64,000 bases of DNA, taken from positions 17,524,906-17,588,905 of the forward strand of contig JAPFBE010000002.1 of assembly GCA_034336665.1 (NCBI GenBank), written 5' to 3'. This document shows, one piece after another, positions 15,301 to 28,559 of the stretch. The notes below the pieces were generated by a model. It was not told the DNA's origin. It did not search any database and worked only from the letters and a program-made list of their open reading frames with translations. Position 1 is the stretch's first letter. Every line of letters begins with the position of its first letter. This stretch comes from Luscinia megarhynchos (Eukaryota > Chordata > Aves > Passeriformes > Turdidae). The position numbers and the translations under genes were made by a program.

Positions 15301-15787
15301 TAAAAATCAGACCTCCAGATAATATTATTAGTTTTTGCCCTGGCTGTTAAATCACAGTTCTTCTTTCTGTCAAATTTATGGAAATTGGATTTTGGTACAA
15401 TTTAATTTTTAATTCTTGATGGTATGAACATTGATTGTACCTTGATTCCATTATTTTAGTTCTTTCAAATCAGATTTAAATTAAATATTACACGTATTAG
15501 CTTATAGCCTTTCAGTTTGGCTTTATAAATTTAATGCTATATAAAGTATTCTTAATTAGTAGCAACCACGGAGAAACAACAAAAAAAAGCAGCTCAGAGT
15601 TGGGTGAGATAAAGAGATCAACTACCACACAGCTTAGAGTTTTTTTCAAAAGAGATCTACTTAACACAATCTTACATAGTTTTTGTCTCAAATAAAACCC
15701 AGAAAAAACAGCTCAGAGGTATACATCAAAGCTTTAAAAATTTTTAAAAAGGCAAACCTAAGGAAGGTGAAGATCTGTAGAGGAATT
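6330..15787. other. AT-rich intergenic sequence, no gene seen
   Basis: Nothing supports a gene here. Reading frames are short and unrelated to any family I recognise. Simple repeats include an A15 run followed by a short CA tract (11574-11597) and (TAAA)5 at 11647-11667. No interspersed repeat was recognised until the CR1 tail that begins near 15788. Confidence 0.6.
11574..11667. repeat. Simple repeats: A15-(CA)n and (TAAA)n
   Basis: A run of 15 A residues at 11574-11588 passes directly into a short CA tract. About 60 bp further on, TAAA is repeated just over five times at 11647-11667. Both are ordinary microsatellites. An A-run next to a CA tract can mark an old retroposon tail, but no source element is recognisable upstream. 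Confidence 0.8.
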
Positions 15788-15856
15788 TAAGAGTTAGACT
15801 CAACGATCCTTGTGGGTCCCTTCCAAATCAGAATTTTCAGTAGTTCTGGGATTCAT
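15788..15856 (+). mobile_element. CR1 LINE 3' tail fragment
   Basis: The segment reads like the last 65-70 bp of an avian CR1 3' UTR: a GTTAGACTCAACGATCC block, then a GGGTCCCTTCC block, then a degraded ATTC-type tail. CR1 elements are strongly 5' truncated, so a short 3' remnant is the usual form. Orientation is plus. Identification is from the remembered consensus; the subfamily was not determined. Confidence 0.75.
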
Positions 15857-15909
15857 TACAATTTGCCCAGCTTTAATTTTACTCATTTAGAAGGTGGCTT
15901 AATAAAAGC

Positions 15910-16060
15910 CAGCAGCCAATGACAGAGTCACCTTGAGTGTCATTCAGTGCTGTGGTCAGTCGGCCTCGATGCATCACTCCACGGGAGGAAAGCGCAGCGC
16001 TCAAGCGGCGACAGCCTTGTGTCGTGTTCCCTCACACACACGACTCCACAGTGAGTGACA
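15910..16060. promoter_or_regulatory. Isolated CpG cluster with a CCAAT motif
   Basis: Nine CpG dinucleotides fall within 82 bp (15961-16042) inside a long CpG-depleted desert. A CCAAT pentamer lies just upstream at 15916-15920. This resembles a very small CpG island, as found at orphan promoters or enhancers. A 77-codon plus-strand frame (15937-16170) covers it but matches nothing I know. A recently inserted GC-rich fragment not yet decayed by deamination is the alternative. No transcript or TATA element is evident. Confidence 0.35.
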
Positions 16061-16099
16061 GATCTGTCTCTACAGACAGCTTCTCAGACAGGCCTGCAT

Positions 16100-19000
16100 T
16101 TACAAGGGATGATGCCAAGCACTTTTATTTTGTATTTCTGAGGGTCTTTATGCTGAGAGGTGACTGTTGACATTTTGGCAGTTTGATGTGAAGAACATGG
16201 ATATATTTTCCTGCAGTCTTGAACACGACATATGGGAGCCAGAACTCACCTGTCACAAGTTGCCAACCATAATACATAGTTTGTAGCAAAAAATAACCTC
16301 TGGGAATATCCAAATGATATTAATACAGTATGGCTAAGGAGACAGAGGCCATGGCAGGCCTGGCATATAAGGACACTACTGCCATTGACTTTGGATGGTG
16401 TAACACTTCCTTTCACCACAGCTGTACATGGTACCAAGTGACTTTCAATTTAAAGAAATATCATTCTCAATTAAAGAAATATCACAATCTGTGTTAATCA
16501 CAGGCATAACAGTAAAGACAGACATCTATATAAACTTCATTTCTTTCAGGTTTATTATGAAATCATTAGAAGCAGAGTGAAGCAGAAATCACCTTTAAGC
16601 CATTGAATGGCTTTTTCCTGAGTATTCTCGCTTTAAAACATATATGCTGTTTCAGTGCCTAAATTATGTGTTCACTCACTCACAACATTTCTTACTATAC
16701 TGTAATTGCTCTAAAAGTAAATGAAAATAAAAATGTCCCATACAGAGACATATCTGGAAATAGAAAAAATAAATTTTCTGCAAAAATAGTTGGTTAGAAA
16801 ATGGTCCTTCACACCCAAGGGACAGCTGAAAATAGTAGGTGTATAAACTTCTGAACTTAGAAAGGATAATATTTTTGATCTGAGTGCAAACAATGATGAA
16901 AAAAGTTCTGCATAAAACTGGAGAAGTACTTCCAAAAATACAAGCACGAGTGAAATTGAAATAATTGGTCTCCTCCTACAAACCATCATGAAACAGTAGT
17001 GTATCAATCAATATCTCCAATGGAAGACAATAAATTGCCGCATGATTTTCACATCTACCCATACAGCAGCCCTCTTTCCAATGCCCCTCTTCCAGTCAAA
17101 TCCTAGCACATTCCTAACAGCCAACTCACTTAACCCTCGCCAAGGAATAGTTTGCTATAGTTTGTTTTCATTCATTTTGTTCATCATTTGCGCTGAAACC
17201 GTGGTCACTGTGTTATAATTCACACATAAACTCACCACAAATACCAAATTTCTGCACCCCTGAAAAGCTTGCAAAGCCCAGTCCCACAATATTCAACATA
17301 ATTACATATATGTGATACCAGACCTGATCTTGCATTCCATAAAGGGTTTCAGTGAACCAAAATTCCCACTACGCTGAGCAGAAGCAGCAACATATCTCAT
17401 GGCACCTGAAGTCTTTCATATCCAATCAGTACGGTCAATCTCAATACAACTTAATTTGTGGCAGAAGAAGCACAGTTACTGAGTGATGCACATCTTGCAA
17501 TGCTGTGTGCTGCAATCATTTTTATATCAAGCCTGTGTAATCACCAGACCACCCTCGGGAATGCTAGTGACTAAAGAAACAACTGATAACTTAATATTCA
17601 AAACACACAGTCCCACCAGATACCCTAAGACCATTGCTGGAATTTTTGCTACCACTACAAGTTGCTGTTCCTGAGAACAGGGATCAAATAGAAGAAAAAA
17701 AAACCTGAAAAACTAAACCAAATTAGTATATTTATAACATTATTATTATTATTGTTAACCCACTTTTGGGTTTAACAGCCAAATCGTGGTGCAAAGCAGC
17801 TTACTTCTGTGACCTTCCTACATACCTGACTTCAGATGACTTAAACCAATATGGCATTAAAAAATCCCATACTAAGTAGTTTAATTTCGACCCCCTGTTT
17901 TTGCTATTAAGACACTTTATGCAATGAATTATGAAAGAGAATACACATTCCTTAAAATTGATCTAAAATCCAAAACAGGTGAAATTTCATTAAAGAAAAA
18001 AAGAGGGCAACCTACAGGTTTAGATTCCTTAGAATATTGTACTATAGACAGAAATATATAAACTAATTGGTTTGGTTTTTTTAATTTCAAAAGGTTGGCT
18101 TTCGGTAGGTTTTGAGTCTGTTTTGATTCATGTACAAATAAAACTAACAGAAAATTTGTCATCCTCTGTTTTTTTCTGTTTGTGTGTGTGTGTGTGATGA
18201 TCTATGGTACTGCCAAATGATTATACTTCACCATCTGGTTAACCTTATCAGCAAGACACTAGAAAACAAATCCTGTGCAGCACAATTTTATCTATACTTC
18301 TGTTATTCTGATCAGAAGCAGTTATCCAAAACTATGAAAAATTGTTATGGAGACTTGAAATGTGCTGTATAAACCACTTGTGATTGGATTGAACTAAGGG
18401 TTCCTGAACCATTCAAGGAAAAATATTACCACTCAAAACTCCACTCATGATCATGGTTTCCATGAGTGAGAATATGCTATATTCGATCCTAGACAAATAG
18501 ATGAATATTGGTTGGTACCAAAGTACTGAGAAAGCAAAGCACCCAGAAGCAGGTTAAAGTTCTTCGTACATAAAAAAATCTAGAAACATTCCTGTCTCAG
18601 TAACTTATTCTGAATTTAGAAAAGATAAGCAGCAATTAAATTTTGCATTTGATTTTTCAGGGCAAAATGAACGTGTTTATGCTACAGATCAACAGCAACA
18701 TTGAAAGTCTCACACAGTGGTTATCCATATACACACGAGTGAGAAAACTCTTAAATTTATAGCATAAGAGCTAAGCAGAACTAAATATCTCATATACCAC
18801 ACAACAGTTATGCTGATGCTCACAAGTACTCTCTTTATAAGAAAGCTACTTTATAGAGGGATGTATTTCTGTGTTAATTTTTGAAAATTGATGTTTCTCA
18901 GTGTTTGAGACAGTAAAGTCTCTTAAACAGGCCACTGAAACTTTAGAAAAAATTTAGTCCATGCTACAAAGTGAAATGCAAGTCATCAGGCATATTGACT

Positions 19001-20270
19001 GGTTCTCCTAATTTCTTAGAGAAAAAGATTTGCCTGAGCAGACTTTTTTACTTGTTAGGCATTCTCAAAGAAAGCACAATGATCTGTTTTTTCTAAATGG
19101 CAACGAGGAAAATCTTACCTAATCATTTCTCCTTGTTGGCAAAGGGAGAAGCCTTTATGAAGTAAAGGCAAACATTCTAATTGAAGCTGATAAAAGAATA
19201 CATCTCTAAGAGATCCAAAAACTTTGCTCAGCTTTTCTCTTGCAGTTTTCTCTGGCAAAAATACAAGTTTCACTGTCTACTGTAAGGCAGCTTCCAGCTG
19301 TCATAGTCATAAAGAAATAAGGAAGAGAAGATAAAGCATAAAGAGGTACATTGCTACTACCTTGCAATTGTCATTCAAGATTCCTCAGGTGATTTTCCAA
19401 GTAGATTGTCCAGCCCTAATTTTTTGATGCAGTAGGGGTTTTTTTGGAAACAGAACTAAAATTTATCATAGTTTGAATCCTATTTAGTGCTATATACCAT
19501 ACAAGGTTGTAAACAAAGAGATTTGCTCTGCAAATGAATGCAAACTGTTCTACTACTGACACAACATTTCAGTAGTTAAGCTGAGCTGCTTGGATTTGCC
19601 ACTACTAGTGTGATAAACAAGAAAAATGAGTAAATCAGAAGGAGGTAGGGAGAAATTACCACAGAAAGGCAGCTCAGAGTAAACAAAACTACCTCATAGT
19701 CCATGCCAGGCCCTAGTACAGAGCAGGATTAGGTGTGTGAAAACTTTGGATCTCAGTGCTACAGCAGGTACATAGTATATTGCATCCCACGGCTAAAGAA
19801 AGGCTGCAATGAATTACAGCTCTCCACATAAATTCTCTAATTTATGCCAGAAGCTGTTATAATCCCTCCCTTGACAGAATCTTTTTTATTTCAGCTCTCA
19901 GGAGAGCTGCATCAAATAATCTACCTCACTGAGTCATGCATATTACAGGCACACACATCCTTTACAGCCGGACTTGAATATAGTGAGCAGACCAGCCTGT
20001 TATTTTTAGAAAGAACAAAGCCAGAATCTTCTGATAACCACCTCACTTGAAAGGAATTGAAAAATTTTTGTTTTCAAAACAGAACAAACTCACTTGTGCT
20101 TATTGTCACCCAAATGAAAGGCTAGTAATACAAGTTAGGTTTTCCCTCAACACAAAACCTCAAAAATAACCTTAGAGGACCACCACATCCTGCTAACACA
20201 GAATTTAGTGTTCTACATTCCAGAGGAATTCCATCCTAACCCCTGTTACAATCTCTTCCTTCCTCATATC
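16100..20270. other. AT-rich intergenic sequence, no gene seen
   Basis: No gene, RNA or interspersed repeat was recognised. Microsatellites are (ATT)5 at 17739-17753 and (TG)8 at 18181-18196. The short frames here are unsupported. Confidence 0.6.
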
Positions 20271-20279
20271 TACAGAATG

Positions 20280-21140
20280 CCGAGAGCTTTGAAATGCATT
20301 AGTATGCAAATATCTTGGGTGGCTTTACTACACATTTATATTGCAGAGTAATCAATAAATTATTATTTCAATATTTATTGGAATCTCAGAATAAGAAAGA
20401 AGACAGATTACACAAATCCATCTTAGTTGATTAATGGCTACTCCAGCAAAAGGCATACACTGATGGAGTGGGTCAGTATGCAGACTATATTACTGAATAT
20501 TTCAGCTCGGTTGTAAATATAGTATCTGTTTCTCTTAGGGACTGTCACACTGAGTGCAGTATAAAAGGCAATAAATTTCAACAGATTAATTAACTCTTTG
20601 GTTACTGGGGCTGTGTGTCACCTATCCTGGCACCTAATAAAAAATCCTTTAATGCCAAGACATAAAGGAGGGCCTCTTTGAAAATGAGTTATTAACAGCA
20701 TTTCGTGAATAGATGGAGAAATTGTAGCCCAGCCATTTAAGTGTCATAAAGTGCAGCAAAGGCTGCTGGAGGCCTCTGAGGGACGCCAGGCAATACCATA
20801 ACAATCAAATCTGAGATGGAAGAGGGATTGAGCTGTCCACTCAGAATTTTTATATTGTCAAAGAGCAGCGAGGAAATAATGTGATCAAGAAGTGAATTAA
20901 CCTTGTGTGTGAAAGAAAGGGGATGATCTGATGGAAAAGGCAGTAAAGTAAAAATCACTCCATAATGCCTACATTGCAGGCTGGTCATGAGGGGCCCCTA
21001 ATGTCTGCAGGCTGTCAGGAACAGATCCAGCCCTCTAAGTACCATAAACCCATTACCTGCATTAGTCAGTAATTGGAATACATTTATTCATACTTTCAAA
21101 GTTCTTAGGGTCCTGGTGCTGGCTAACCACACAGCATTAA
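20280..21140. promoter_or_regulatory. Candidate conserved non-coding (enhancer-like) block
   Basis: About 860 bp with no repeat similarity and no sensible reading frame, but a high density of developmental transcription-factor-like words. These include an octamer ATGCAAAT (20304-20311), a palindromic TTAATTAA (20586-20593), ACAAT/ATTGT SOX-like cores (20801-20805, 20854-20858) and a TAATTGG homeodomain-type site (21070-21076). Base composition is more balanced than the flanks. This texture is what vertebrate conserved enhancers often look like. Conservation itself cannot be seen from one sequence, so this is inference. Confidence 0.35.
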
Positions 21141-23806
21141 TTTCTGAAATGTTTTCTGCTTCTACCCTTCTGATAGAACAGAGTAGAACAGTCTTCTGGG
21201 GCAATTAATACTCAAAGAGGCAAGACTTATACACCATATTATATGTATACATATGTCTATATCACGCCACACAGTTTAATTGGGTTTCCTTGGTGTCAAT
21301 TCCCTATGAAGCTATGCTGGCATTTCCAGTAAATAACAAGCCACAGAAATTTGCACTGTTGGAATTGAGAGGATATGAGAGGACTCCACCAAGAAGGAAA
21401 TAATCCATACCAAGTTTAACAAGGTTGCTTTGACCTAAATGTCTTTAGTAACATCCTAGTCAAGCAAGAGGCTGTGAAAGTCATACAGTACATTTCTGCT
21501 CTGTAGGAGCATGGGAAGTTTTTCTTCTTACACAAGACAAAAATTTTCCTTGAACCATTCATTATGGAAATGATGGACAGAGTCTGGAAGTAGATGATGT
21601 GTACTCAGCCCAAACCTCTTGCATATACAAAATCCACAATGACATGTGACACTGATGAAGTCTAGTATAAGAAAATTCTTGGATGGACACACATATCTAT
21701 AGAGACCCACAACTGTAAATAGAGGACATGAAGACTGGGCTCACATCTGATGTTTTGCATGTTTAAAAGTGTCCTTCTATTCTTAAGGTTGCCTTCCTCA
21801 TAAAAGAATTGTTCACCATTACCTCAAAGCAGAACATGCAACTCTGCAGTGAGACCTCAGACCATCTAGTTGCAGCATCACTGCATAATGTGAGGACTAG
21901 AAAAGCATCCTCTGGGGAAGATCTCCCAAATTTTTATTCTGACTATTAGAAGTAGGCAGAATTACAAAATCAATATGCAAGCTTAACAGTAATTTTAAAA
22001 TGTACTATGGTTTTCCAAGAATTCTTACTTTGTGAGGAAATTTTAGTTATCATTCATTTCTGCATACTGTAGTTCATCTAGCAATCAAAATTAGGTTGAG
22101 AATTGCAAGAATGCAAAGTTTCCTTGTTCTGCCAACAGAATTCGCCAAAAAGAGTATGTTTCCTAATCAGCCATTGCCATGAGAGGAAAAGCACAGGACT
22201 TGTGTTGCAAGCCATCTCCCTTAATAGCTCATGTTCAGTCACCATCCTGAGATGGCACTGGTGGTGCTGGTGGTTGTTCTCCACTGGCAAATCTCCCTAG
22301 TCCAGCCCCTAGGACTTCTGACCTTCAGCATCTGAACACAGCTTTAGCTTAACCAAGATAGTTTATTAAGAACTACTGTTGTATTTAAATTTCAGAGGGC
22401 CTAGAGTAAATACAAGTGCAGGCTATCCTTTCCTTTATCAAACTGACATGAAGAAAAAGATGGCAACTGACATTTCTGCAAATATCACTTCTTAGACAAG
22501 CTTTTGTGAAACAGTATCTTTGTATTTATGCAGAGGATTTATTAACATTAGAAAGGGATATAAAATAAAAATAATAATAATAAACAAAGTATTTTCCTCT
22601 CATTATGAATGTATTCTCTTCCTCTAATTCTATTCAGCTGGTCAACAATAACAGGACTTGAATGAGTTTGGAAAGCTTTGGACATGCTTATATAACAGAT
22701 TGCATTATGAATATAACCATTGAGTTATTCTTCTCTGCTCCATCAAGATTGTCCACATTCTTATATGTTCATGACAAACATACAGCAAAATACCTTGTTG
22801 TCTGTCAGTACTATATCCACTTATCACCAGAAACTATACAAAAGCTGCCCCTAGGCACATCTCTCCAGGGCATGGAAAAGTACATCCCTAATCTCCATTT
22901 CCCTTCTGTTCAAGCAGCTGAATATCCAAAGCAACAAAGTGAGCAAAAAATACTGCAGAATACATTCATAGCTGAAATTAGGTTAGTCACTTCCAACTCT
23001 GAAGTACAACAAATAATGCACCCAAATCCATCTCCCAAGAAAATATGGAATCAAGCTGTGCCTTGCTGAGCAGATTAAAAAGCACTTTCATTTTATTAAA
23101 AAAAGACAAAACAAAAACCCAAAAGCAAACCTACCATTTTTGCAACAAAGCACATGAATGAAAAAGTCTTTCTCCAAGTCTTCAGAGCAGCAGAAAGCAT
23201 CAAACAAGGTTCAAGCACAGCAAAGTTAAATCTAGCAGACGTCCAGACACAGACTGCAAAGTATTGTGTGCGGCAGGGAAAAGTATGTGTCCTTCTACCA
23301 GACTTTCAGTTAGGTAGTAGGTGAAAATAACCTCATCATTTTTAGTAACCTCAGAATGATAATCCAATTGCTTGAAATGAAAAATAATTTTGTCAAATAA
23401 TATTAAATTCAGGCAACATTTGCTGAGCTTAATAACGTTGGAGAACATGGCCACAAACCTAGCAAGACCTAAGATCAGTGTTTCAGACTCTTCCAGATTG
23501 GTGGGAAACAGATATTAACTCCTCAACAAACATTATAGAAATTGAAATCTCCATGAAAAGCTTGTTTAGTAGTTCAGTTGCATTTTAATACCTTAAAATC
23601 CATTACTTAACCCACAGGCTTCATTTTCTGGTAATGAAATGGACACAAACTATTAGGAGGAAAATTTACTTATACAATAGTACTATTTACATTCACAATC
23701 AGAGAAGCTTTACTGATCCTGACTAACTCTTGAATGCCATCCAAATAAAATCAGGTTGAATTAAACTTTTGCCATGACTATGCTACATGCACAAATATTT
23801 CTAAAA

Positions 23807-23835
23807 TATATATATAAATAAATAAATAAATAAAT
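23807..23835. repeat. (TA)n/(TAAA)5 microsatellite
   Basis: A short TA tract runs directly into five perfect TAAA units. It is an ordinary AT-rich microsatellite with no evident function. Confidence 0.85.
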
Positions 23836-26070
23836 CACGGAACAGAAACATAATGAAAAATAAAGTGACAAATACACTGAGCCAGCAAGACAAAAAAGAC
23901 AAATATGTCTGCCTTCAAATACAAATTAAAAAATGATATTATAAGAATTAGCCTACATTTTAAATGGCAAAGTAAAGTCAAACTGTCCTTAAAGCTGAAG
24001 CATTCTGGGACAATGATCACTGGGCTGTGAAAGGAATTAATGAGCTCTAACAGAACAAGTACTACTGCCCACTGTGTTATAAATGCTTCTTCAGTTTTCT
24101 CACCTATAAACAGGAGCTGGAATAAAAACAGCATGGTGTTAAAAGACTAATTGTGAGAGCTTACTTCAGCTTCAGAAGTTATCGGACATGATACTGGATT
24201 AAAGTATTACAGATAAATGGTTAGACTAAAAGGCCACTTTTTCTATGCAGATGACTTTTCACTTTAGGAAATGAGCAAACAAAATGTTTTTCATTCTTTC
24301 ACAATAGAAAATGTTAAAAATATGAATGTGTGAGTCATGAAACCTCAGTGTTCACTACTTAAGACCCTCCAGCATGTAAAATGTTGAACATAAAAAGACT
24401 AAAGAATCCCATGGAAAATTATACAAAGGAACTTTGTTTCAATCTAAAAAAAAATAGAAATGTTTTTGTTTTGGAAGAGCCACTGAAAGATGTGCAGACA
24501 CCTCAGCCAAAAACGATGGAAAATTTTTCTGGTGAGTGAACTATCGAAGAGTTCCTAATAGGGAGGTTGCAAACTATCAGGTTGAAAACTAGCACAGTTC
24601 TAGATACTTTTCCACAAGAAATGGCCTCTAAGATAGCTGAAGTGTAACATCTTACAAGCAAAAGACCATTAAATGAATTTTTCTATACAACTAGGTGCTC
24701 TTCTAATACAACTGCAATACTACATGTCTTCAGAATGGCCGATTGAGATTACTGCTCACACAAATAGAATAATTCTAACCAATTTTACCAGTCAAACTAT
24801 TTTCCACAGCCATTACTATTAAAATAACACTGCTTCATGTTAATGAACCTACAAAATTGATTTTTGTCTTTCTTTAAAAGGCTTGATCTTAATTAAGACT
24901 TAACCTTCAAAATCAAATGCAGTGGGTATACAGGAACTAAAGGCCACAAGTTTCTACCTAAACAAAAATCATTTAACACTACCTTTACTCCTTTACAGTG
25001 AAACTACTGATTCTTGCTTGTAGAAGGATTTTCTGCCACCAGCTTTTGTGCCCCAAGTAATTTTCATCTTTCTCACACACCATTAATAATGCTACTGCTC
25101 CAGGTATCACTAAACAATATAATTAATGGAGCCCAAGAACACTGCAACTAGCCATGCTGCAATGTGATTTGGGTCTATAAAGAATATGCTGAAGGCTTAG
25201 GCTGAATTGGCCAGATAACCCCAAATAATAATGCTGTGTGGGTTTAAGGAAGGAAAAAAAAAAAAGCAGAAATACACTACCTTCAACATATCCAAGCAAT
25301 CAGAATATAACTGCATTAAACTGAGAATAATATGCATGTTATAATGCTGCTTCACTTATTTGTAAATATCAGTTTAAACTGCTTAGCAAAGGAAAAAAGC
25401 TGGCAAGATGGACCACAGGGAAAAAAAGACTTTAGATTATTGGCCTAAGTTCAGCAGCAGAGTTAGCAATTTATGGACTTGATTATACCTTCAAAATGAA
25501 CAATAACCCAGTAACTACTGCAGTAGAAAGGTACTAAATTTTTATGATATGGGGTAATCAGGTTGGCTACCAAAGACATAGTAGACATGCTGCAAAGAAG
25601 AAACAGTTCACATTAAAATAGTCAAGTAACAAATTCCCTTCTTGAAAAGGATATTTTTTCTTTATATGATGTCTTTAGCAGACTGTGGGCTGTTTCTTTA
25701 AATGAATGCTTATGACACACTTAATTTTCAGGCACACTTGGTTACAGAAACAGGCATCACAGTGCACATCGTGTTTAGAAATAAATAGAGCTGTCATACT
25801 TGGATTCATATTGACATTTACATCAGACTCCTAATCTGTGTAGATTTGACAGATGGGAAAAAGTCAGCCACCCCACATATAAATGACACTTACATATTCG
25901 TAATCAACATATTTTTGCTTGTTTACTCAGTAAAGCAAAACTAGTTTATTTTTACATCTCCACTATGGCAGTAAATAGTCTGACATTTCAGCATATTTGG
26001 AGATGGTATGCCATTTTATTGTAATTATTATTTCCAGGAAAAAAAGTGGCAAAAAATAGTGGTGCTTTTC

Positions 26071-26087
26071 AAAAAAAAAAAAAAAAA
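26071..26087. repeat. A17 homopolymer
   Basis: Seventeen consecutive A residues. It could be a retroposon tail, but the preceding sequence is not recognisable as a processed gene or SINE. Confidence 0.85.
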
Positions 26088-28559
26088 TAATGTATTCTTT
26101 TTTTGTAGAAGATTAAAAAAAATCATATTCTTTGCTTCATGGTGTAATGGGTACTCACAGACTGTGGAATTAGCAATTTCATGCAAAATCAGTAAACTTT
26201 TCCCTTCTATTTAGTGCATGAATTGTTAATAAAAATGAAATAAAAATTAAGTGCCTATGATAACTCAATAAATACTCAAAGAAACGTAGTTCTTTATAAT
26301 AGCTTAATGTCTACAGAAGTAACTCAGTTGCTGTTAAAATTATGGAAAAAATTTATAAAATAGAACTCAAATAAAATTCAGTAAAATTCAAAATTTAATA
26401 AAAAATGATACCCAAAATATTTTGCACTCTACTATGTTTTTTTTTTCCAATTTCTTGCTATTATCTAGAACCTAAAACACTTTTTACACTGTCCTCTCCT
26501 GAATGTTTGTGTAATGAGTTGAGCTCAGATTTGGGTAAGATCCCTGTGTCGTTAGATGCTGGATACATCCATGAGGATTTTTTACAAAGGCCATGAAGTC
26601 ACATAAGACACACAGGACAAATCTTAGGGCATTGCTTAGGACACTGCATTAACTTTCTAGATACCAATTTACCTTTTTCAGCTGCATTTATTATGCCACC
26701 AAATATTATTCTGTTTGAACATTTTAGAAAGACTTTGGATATATATCATATCTCACCCTGTCTTGAAAAGCCAATGCTTTAAAAAGCAAAAATAAAATTT
26801 ACCAATATATTTAATCCTAATAAAAATAAAACAATATAATACCAATAATGCAGATAAACCTCAAGCTTCAAAAAGACAATGGAATTCCAGTTATCTTTTC
26901 ATTCTCTCCATGCACAGAAGGAGATGCCCAAAGAAAATTGACCATGCGAGGGTGCACTACACCAAATAGAATGTGCATCATATGAATTAATACATATTTC
27001 TATCTTTTTCCAAAGTTATTCTATATCATAATCTTCTCTAGTTAGAGAGGTTTATTTGCCATAATTTTATGCAAATTTGACCCCAACTCAAACTCTGTCT
27101 TGCTGAAAGAATCTAGATGTTATCGTAGTAATAAAAAAGATTCAAGCATAATTAGGAGACCTTACTACTAATGGGCAAACAACATACTTACTATGTAACA
27201 ATTCTTTTAATTGCTCTAAAATATTATGTAAATAAAATATTTTGAGGTCTTCTAGGACATCTGTAACAGAAAACATTCGTTATGACACTAAATTATACAA
27301 ACCAACCCAAAATGGAACATTTTAGCAAAGTATATGCCAAAGGGTGAAGCTGGCACTTAAATAAGTGTCTGGCTTTGACAGCTTTGATCAGTTGAATTTT
27401 GCAGAAATCGAATGACATTTCCCACCAAAAGGACCAGAGGAAACTACCTGGCACATATCAGTTCAAAAGAGAATATATCCAATAACAAGAAGACATCTTT
27501 GTCATCAGCACTGTGACTCCCCTGCTAATTTCTCTGTAGTCTTTTCACACATGGAAGATATAACTTTATGTTGATTTGGGGCAGAGAGAAATAGGCTCAA
27601 TTGAAAACAGTTTCACTGGTCTTTCTTTGCTGTAGTGTAACGTATGGATCCATTCTCAGATAACGGCAGGGTAGAGACACCTTAACAGAATTTACCATTA
27701 AAATGACGCAGCAATGACAAGCTGTAAACACTAGGAAGAGTTAATACAAGAGGGAGATCTGCATTCCCTTCTTACCTTAGACTCTGGAGTCCATTTAAAT
27801 GTGAGCATATCATTGTATCTTGTAGCATACCGGTTTTGATGCCAATAAAGCAGTAACAAAACTACTTCAGAGGAATGCTGCTTTAGCTTTGAAAGATACT
27901 ACTAAGGCACTATAAAATATCATTAAAACACCCATGAGTACAAAGCAAGTGATGTGAAAATTCATTTCAATACCTTTCCATGCATAACATGTTAGTTACT
28001 TCAGATTACATTATGCTACGGAGGTTTTTCACAGTCTTGCCTTCAGAAAATTTGAAAATATGTATAAAATCCATTATTTATTACATCACATCTTTAGTAA
28101 TAAATACACTATATTGCTTTTAACTTCAATTGTGACTAATTCCCAGCTGATTTTATTTTCTAGCGCATCAGCAAAGTACACAGACTTCTTTGGCACCAAT
28201 AATTAACTTATAAACCAGTTCAGAAGAAACAAATGTAGTATAAAAATTACTTCAGTCCTCTTTTAAGAGGAATTAAGATGTAATGAAGAATGAACTTCAG
28301 AATCTTGTGAGTTTTGTTTCAAAATAATTTCAATTCAATATTTTTGGTTTTGTTCATCTAAAAGTATCATTCTCTAGCCAAGCCTGACCAAATGTACTCT
28401 CTCCCTAAAGTTACCAATCAGAAGTATAAAATAGACCCCATCTTCTTCCTTTCTTCTTCTGAAAAATATCAATCTTTCCTACCAAATATTCACTTGAAAT
28501 AAAAAAAAAAGTTTGCTTTGTTTTTCAGGAACATACCCTGTCCAACTTCCCAGTTTATG

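Larger units (their letters stand above)
21150..28550. other. AT-rich intergenic sequence, no gene seen
   Basis: No supported gene. The longest frame (135 codons, 22662-23069) has no recognisable domain and no splice context. Simple repeats are a short AAT tract near 22568-22583, a TA tract passing into (TAAA)5 at 23807-23835, and an A17 run at 26071-26087. A box-A-like tRNA fragment at about 26135-26172 and possible regulatory stretches at 25060-25230 and 27340-27440 are discussed under findings. Confidence 0.55.

Noticed and set aside
22662..23069. 135-codon plus-strand open frame
   Set aside because: No recognisable domain, no promoter or splice signals and ordinary AT-rich codon content; consistent with chance.
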